Assembly: GCA_016784735.1 (NCBI GenBank)
Contig: JADHUC010000101.1
Location: 1-33,556 of the forward strand
Direction: 5' to 3'
DNA length: 33,556 nucleotides
DNA from: Pirellulaceae bacterium
GTDB taxonomy: Bacteria > Planctomycetota > Planctomycetia > Pirellulales > Pirellulaceae
In this document: in pieces, positions 31,129-33,556 of the stretch
Layout of the letters: every line of letters begins with the position of its first letter
How positions within the stretch are numbered: position 1 is the stretch's first letter
Made by a program: the position numbers and the translations under genes
The notes under the pieces: model-generated
What the model saw: the letters and a program-made list of their open reading frames with translations, nothing else
Databases searched by the model: none
What the model was told of the DNA's origin: nothing

Positions 31129-33051
31129 TTATCGGTCTTCTTCTTCGCGTCGTACTGACTCATCAACGGCGTTTTCGAACTGCTTGCGAAACGCCGCATC
31201 GGCGTCGATCTCGAAAACGCCCTGTTTGAGATACGGTCTGGGTCTTGGAGCGAAGTCGCCATCTTCCCAGCGGATGTTTTTGAATGTGGGAACTTTGCCC
31301 TGCCATACTTCGGTCACTTTGTCCGGCCGTTCTTTCTGGCCCGGAGTTAGAATCAAGCTCGTTACGAAATCGTAGTTCTCCAACAACTCTCCCTCGGGCG
31401 TGACGAATTTGTCCACGGAAATCTTCACCGAATGCTGGCCTGCGTCGGGCAACTCGACCAGCGCGGTGAAGCGCCGGGGCTTGCGTCCGGTGTATCCACG
31501 CCACCTGTCGACATCCATGATCACAGCTAGCGTGTTCTTCGGTGCCGTCGTTTCGATCTCAAAAGCCAATGAAGCTCCGTGCGGGCCAACATAAGCGGGG
31601 TCGTTCACTTTGTGCGTCTCGTAGTTCCAATGCGCAGTGTGCCCGACGCCAACAAGCGACCAATCCCGCCAGCCGTGGCTGAAATCTTCGATCAGCCGCT
31701 GTCGCTCGCCGAAAGGTTTCACGCCGGCTTCGACGAGTTGACGCGGGAAAGCCTGCCGGCACTGACTGGTGACCGTGAGCAGCGAAGTGTCGGCGTACCC
31801 GCGAGGCATCTTGAGCGGCGAGCCGGTATCGTAGGTCACGTTGGCAAAGACGAACAGCGGCTCGCCCAGATCCATCACTGGACAAGCGGCGGTGAACGAG
31901 TCGCCATCGCGGACCACTTCCGCGGATCGCCAGAAACGCGCACGCGGATCGCGATCGCAACCGTAGAAAACAGCGACCGATTTGAGTTCGTGAGGCCCCG
32001 AGAGATCAGGCCATACGGTGAAGCCTGGGATTCCGTCGACCGACTCCAAATCGAGTCTAACGGTGGCTGTCTTGGGAAACTCGAACGTGCCCATCAAATG
32101 CGTCTCGAACCATCGCACTCGCGCGGCGTAGTTATCGGCGGTGAAACGATGGTTCATGTGCGGCGTGAAGGACATCGCACCGTTCTTCTGAGGAAGCGAG
32201 CGAAATCCTCGCAGCACCTTCTCCATCGGTGAATTGAAATCGTTGGTCGCTCCCAGAAACATCACCGGACACTGGATCAACGGCCAATAGTTCTTGCAGT
32301 CCAGCGTGGCGTGGTAGAGTTCCTGATCAGCCCGCATATGCCGCGCGGAACCGGGCACGCCGATGATGTCAGAATAGAGATAGCCGCTTCCGCCGACCGA
32401 TGGCGAAGCCGCTTTCACTCGCGGATCGATCGCGGTCAACACGGTCAGCCTGCCTCCCATGCTGTGCCCCGTCAACCCGACATTCGAGCCATCCGCCTCG
32501 GGCTGTTCTTCGAGAAACGTGATCGCCCGCCGGGCTGCCGCCGAGTACAGAAGCCAGCTACTGTTCCAGGGATGAGGGATATTGTGAATCGTAGCCTCAT
32601 CAGGTGTCACGTCGTTGTGGTGTTTCGGATCCAGAAAACCGGCCGGGATTCCGGCCCAGTCCGTGTTCGGATCGTCCTGTTCACCGATCACATGTTCGCC
32701 CCAGTTGACCGCGACCGCAGCATAGCCGTGCGATACCCAGAACCGCGCAGTCTCCGGCAACGCTCGCTGACCGCCTCCGTGAAGCTGCACAATCCCCGGA
32801 AGTCGCCTGCCGTCCTCGGGGAATGCGTAAAACGCGGCGACTCTGGTCTTCTTCCCGCCGAAGGTCCCGACCACATAACGAATGTGCCGCAACACGATGC
32901 CGTCTGCGATCGACTCCCGGATGACCTCAGTTTCCAGCGGTTCCGAGCGAGGATCGAAGTGAGCCCACGTTTGCTCGACGGACTGTGGAACGTCCTGCGC
33001 AGAGATTCTTCCAACGCTGGCAAGAAGAACTAGAATAAGTGACGCTTGCAT
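31129..33051 (-). CDS. secreted alpha/beta-hydrolase (acetyl-xylan-esterase/DLH-like) with C-terminal extension
   Basis: A 640-residue exported protein. Residues 1-18 are a signal peptide (MQASLILVLLASVGRISA). The hydrolase domain (about 30-320) has an oxyanion HGGG (91-94), nucleophile S197 in GHSMGG, D271 in GATNDFNSP and H301 in HMNHRF, a complete triad. This suggests a carbohydrate esterase acting on acetyl groups of a polysaccharide, inferred from neighbouring fucosidases and sulfatase rather than shown. The C-terminal 300 residues (about 330-640) are beta-rich, with ATVRLDLESVDGIPGF and a segment typical of a jelly roll (LAFEIETTAPKNTLAVIMDV), so possibly a carbohydrate-binding module. 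The ATG at 33051 has AAAGGAAA about 8 bases upstream. The next gene upstream starts beyond the 34-base palindrome. Confidence 0.88.
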   Translation of the reverse strand: MQASLILVLLASVGRISAQDVPQSVEQTWAHFDPRSEPLETEVIRESIADGIVLRHIRYVVGTFGGKKTRVAAFYAFPEDGRRLPGIVQLHGGGQRALPETARFWVSHGYAAVAVNWGEHVIGEQDDPNTDWAGIPAGFLDPKHHNDVTPDEATIHNIPHPWNSSWLLYSAAARRAITFLEEQPEADGSNVGLTGHSMGGRLTVLTAIDPRVKAASPSVGGSGYLYSDIIGVPGSARHMRADQELYHATLDCKNYWPLIQCPVMFLGATNDFNSPMEKVLRGFRSLPQKNGAMSFTPHMNHRFTADNYAARVRWFETHLMGTFEFPKTATVRLDLESVDGIPGFTVWPDLSGPHELKSVAVFYGCDRDPRARFWRSAEVVRDGDSFTAACPVMDLGEPLFVFANVTYDTGSPLKMPRGYADTSLLTVTSQCRQAFPRQLVEAGVKPFGERQRLIEDFSHGWRDWSLVGVGHTAHWNYETHKVNDPAYVGPHGASLAFEIETTAPKNTLAVIMDVDRWRGYTGRKPRRFTALVELPDAGQHSVKISVDKFVTPEGELLENYDFVTSLILTPGQKERPDKVTEVWQGKVPTFKNIRWEDGDFAPRPRPYLKQGVFEIDADAAFRKQFENAVDESVRREEEDR

Positions 33052-33076
33052 TATGGATTTCCTTTCTGAGCCCTTG

Positions 33077-33162
33077 TTCGTTTAACCCCGAGCCGAAGGC
33101 GACGGTCGTGGCACAGTGAACCGCCCAACACGACCGTCGCCTTCGGCTCGGGGTTAAACGAA
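33077..33162. repeat. perfect inverted repeat with 34-base arms
   Basis: The left arm 33077-33110 and the right arm 33129-33162 are perfect reverse complements around an 18-base loop. The arm core is TAACCCCGAGCCGAAGGCGA. It lies between the CBM9-like gene, whose stop is at 33220, and the esterase gene. It is the longest perfect stem in the window, and could end transcription of the upstream gene or be a mobile palindrome. Confidence 0.9.
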
Positions 33163-33219
33163 TACACCGAAGACGCCGCCCACTAGGTCGTAGTCGCCCG
33201 ACATCCAACGCCTGTGGTA

Positions 33220-33556
33220 CTATTCCAGGACGACCAGCCCGCGGGACTCGGGCAACTGGGCGGTGTTGAAGATTGGCGCCCAGCCGATGCGTTCCTTGGA
33301 CTGGAACGAGTTTTCGTAAAACGGGTTCCTCATGATGTTGAACGTGTAGGCCCCGGGGGCAGAATAGTCGTAGAGTCCGTCCACCTTCAGCGGGATCGCG
33401 GCCTCGATGGTGTAAGACTTGCCGTCGTCTGCCAGGGCGACCGCGCACGTCACGTCCTTGCGGTTGTCCTGGGCTGCCTGGAAACCACGCCACGCACCCA
33501 TCGCGGTGACGATGTAGTGAAAGCACTCACTCCGCTCGTCGCCCGGCCGCGGAGGT
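33220..33556 (-). CDS. CBM9-like carbohydrate-binding protein, C-terminal part (cut by window edge)
   Basis: The frame is open from the right edge to a stop at 33220, giving the last 111 residues or so. The start is outside the window; the ATG at 33501 is internal because coding-like sequence (ERSECFHYIVTAMGAWRGF) continues beyond it. The pattern YTIEAAIPLKVDGLYDYSAPG followed by AYTFNIMRNPFYEN, with the IGWAPIFNTAQLPESRG ending and VVLE terminus, is that of the family 9 carbohydrate-binding or cellobiose-dehydrogenase cytochrome-like sandwich found in many secreted glycan-binding proteins. What lies at its N-terminus (signal peptide, catalytic domain) cannot be told. It is the first visible gene of the minus-strand glycan cluster. 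Confidence 0.75.
   Translation of the reverse strand, partial: PPRPGDERSECFHYIVTAMGAWRGFQAAQDNRKDVTCAVALADDGKSYTIEAAIPLKVDGLYDYSAPGAYTFNIMRNPFYENSFQSKERIGWAPIFNTAQLPESRGLVVLE

Overview
The window looks like a chromosomal segment from a member of the Planctomycetota, probably a Pirellulales-type bacterium. The basis is gene content, not a database match: a DUF1598-type secreted protein, a DUF1570-type secreted metallopeptidase, an N-terminal zinc-ribbon membrane protein with a long proline-rich stretch, several FHA-domain proteins, a pair of genes resembling tetrahydromethanopterin-biosynthesis enzymes in a bacterium, a sulfatase/alpha-L-fucosidase cluster, and many intergenic palindromic repeats of a kind common in this phylum. 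Genes are short-spaced and on both strands, and apart from small repeats I see no insertion sequence, phage or CRISPR array.

Region by region. 1-2390: the start of a multi-HAMP signalling protein (minus strand, cut by the window edge) is divergent from a REC-kinase-REC hybrid protein. 2455-4733: two minus-strand genes for low-complexity membrane proteins. 4826-6467: a radical SAM protein of the YhcC/TIGR01212 type with an apparently non-canonical start codon, divergent from a small FHA protein, with palindromes at both ends. 6545-10051: a DUF1570 metallopeptidase downstream of an FHA-GAF-AAA-Fis sigma-54 activator. 10284-11654: a DUF1598 protein, followed by a 220-base compound inverted repeat. 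11900-15580 (minus): a hybrid kinase with a periplasmic sensor, then mfnF-like and mfnE-like genes overlapping by 4 bases. 16222-20072 (plus): two overlapping phosphorelay proteins. 20189-25278: an aminotransferase, a two-gene ABC exporter and a GAF-PP2C phosphatase.

25338-25423 is a tRNA-Leu(GAG) gene with a good promoter, followed by a remnant of an AHSA1/SRPBCC gene and a secreted PQQ-type beta-propeller protein. From 27374 to the right edge, minus-strand genes form an apparent polysaccharide-utilisation cluster: a CBM9-like protein (cut by the edge), an alpha/beta-hydrolase esterase, a Tat-exported GH29 fucosidase, an internally shortened sulfatase, and a second GH29 fucosidase translationally coupled to the sulfatase. 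Together these would deacylate, desulfate and defucosylate a fucose-rich (probably marine or algal) glycan, although the sulfatase as encoded has lost its core.

The most noticeable theme is signalling. Five histidine-kinase-type proteins, three FHA or PP2C-type proteins and one sigma-54 activator lie within 25 kb, and none of the receiver proteins carries a DNA-binding output domain. The most unusual individual items are the shortened sulfatase, the radical SAM gene without ATG/GTG/TTG, the cysteine-cluster PAS domain, and the dense set of distinct palindromic repeat families.
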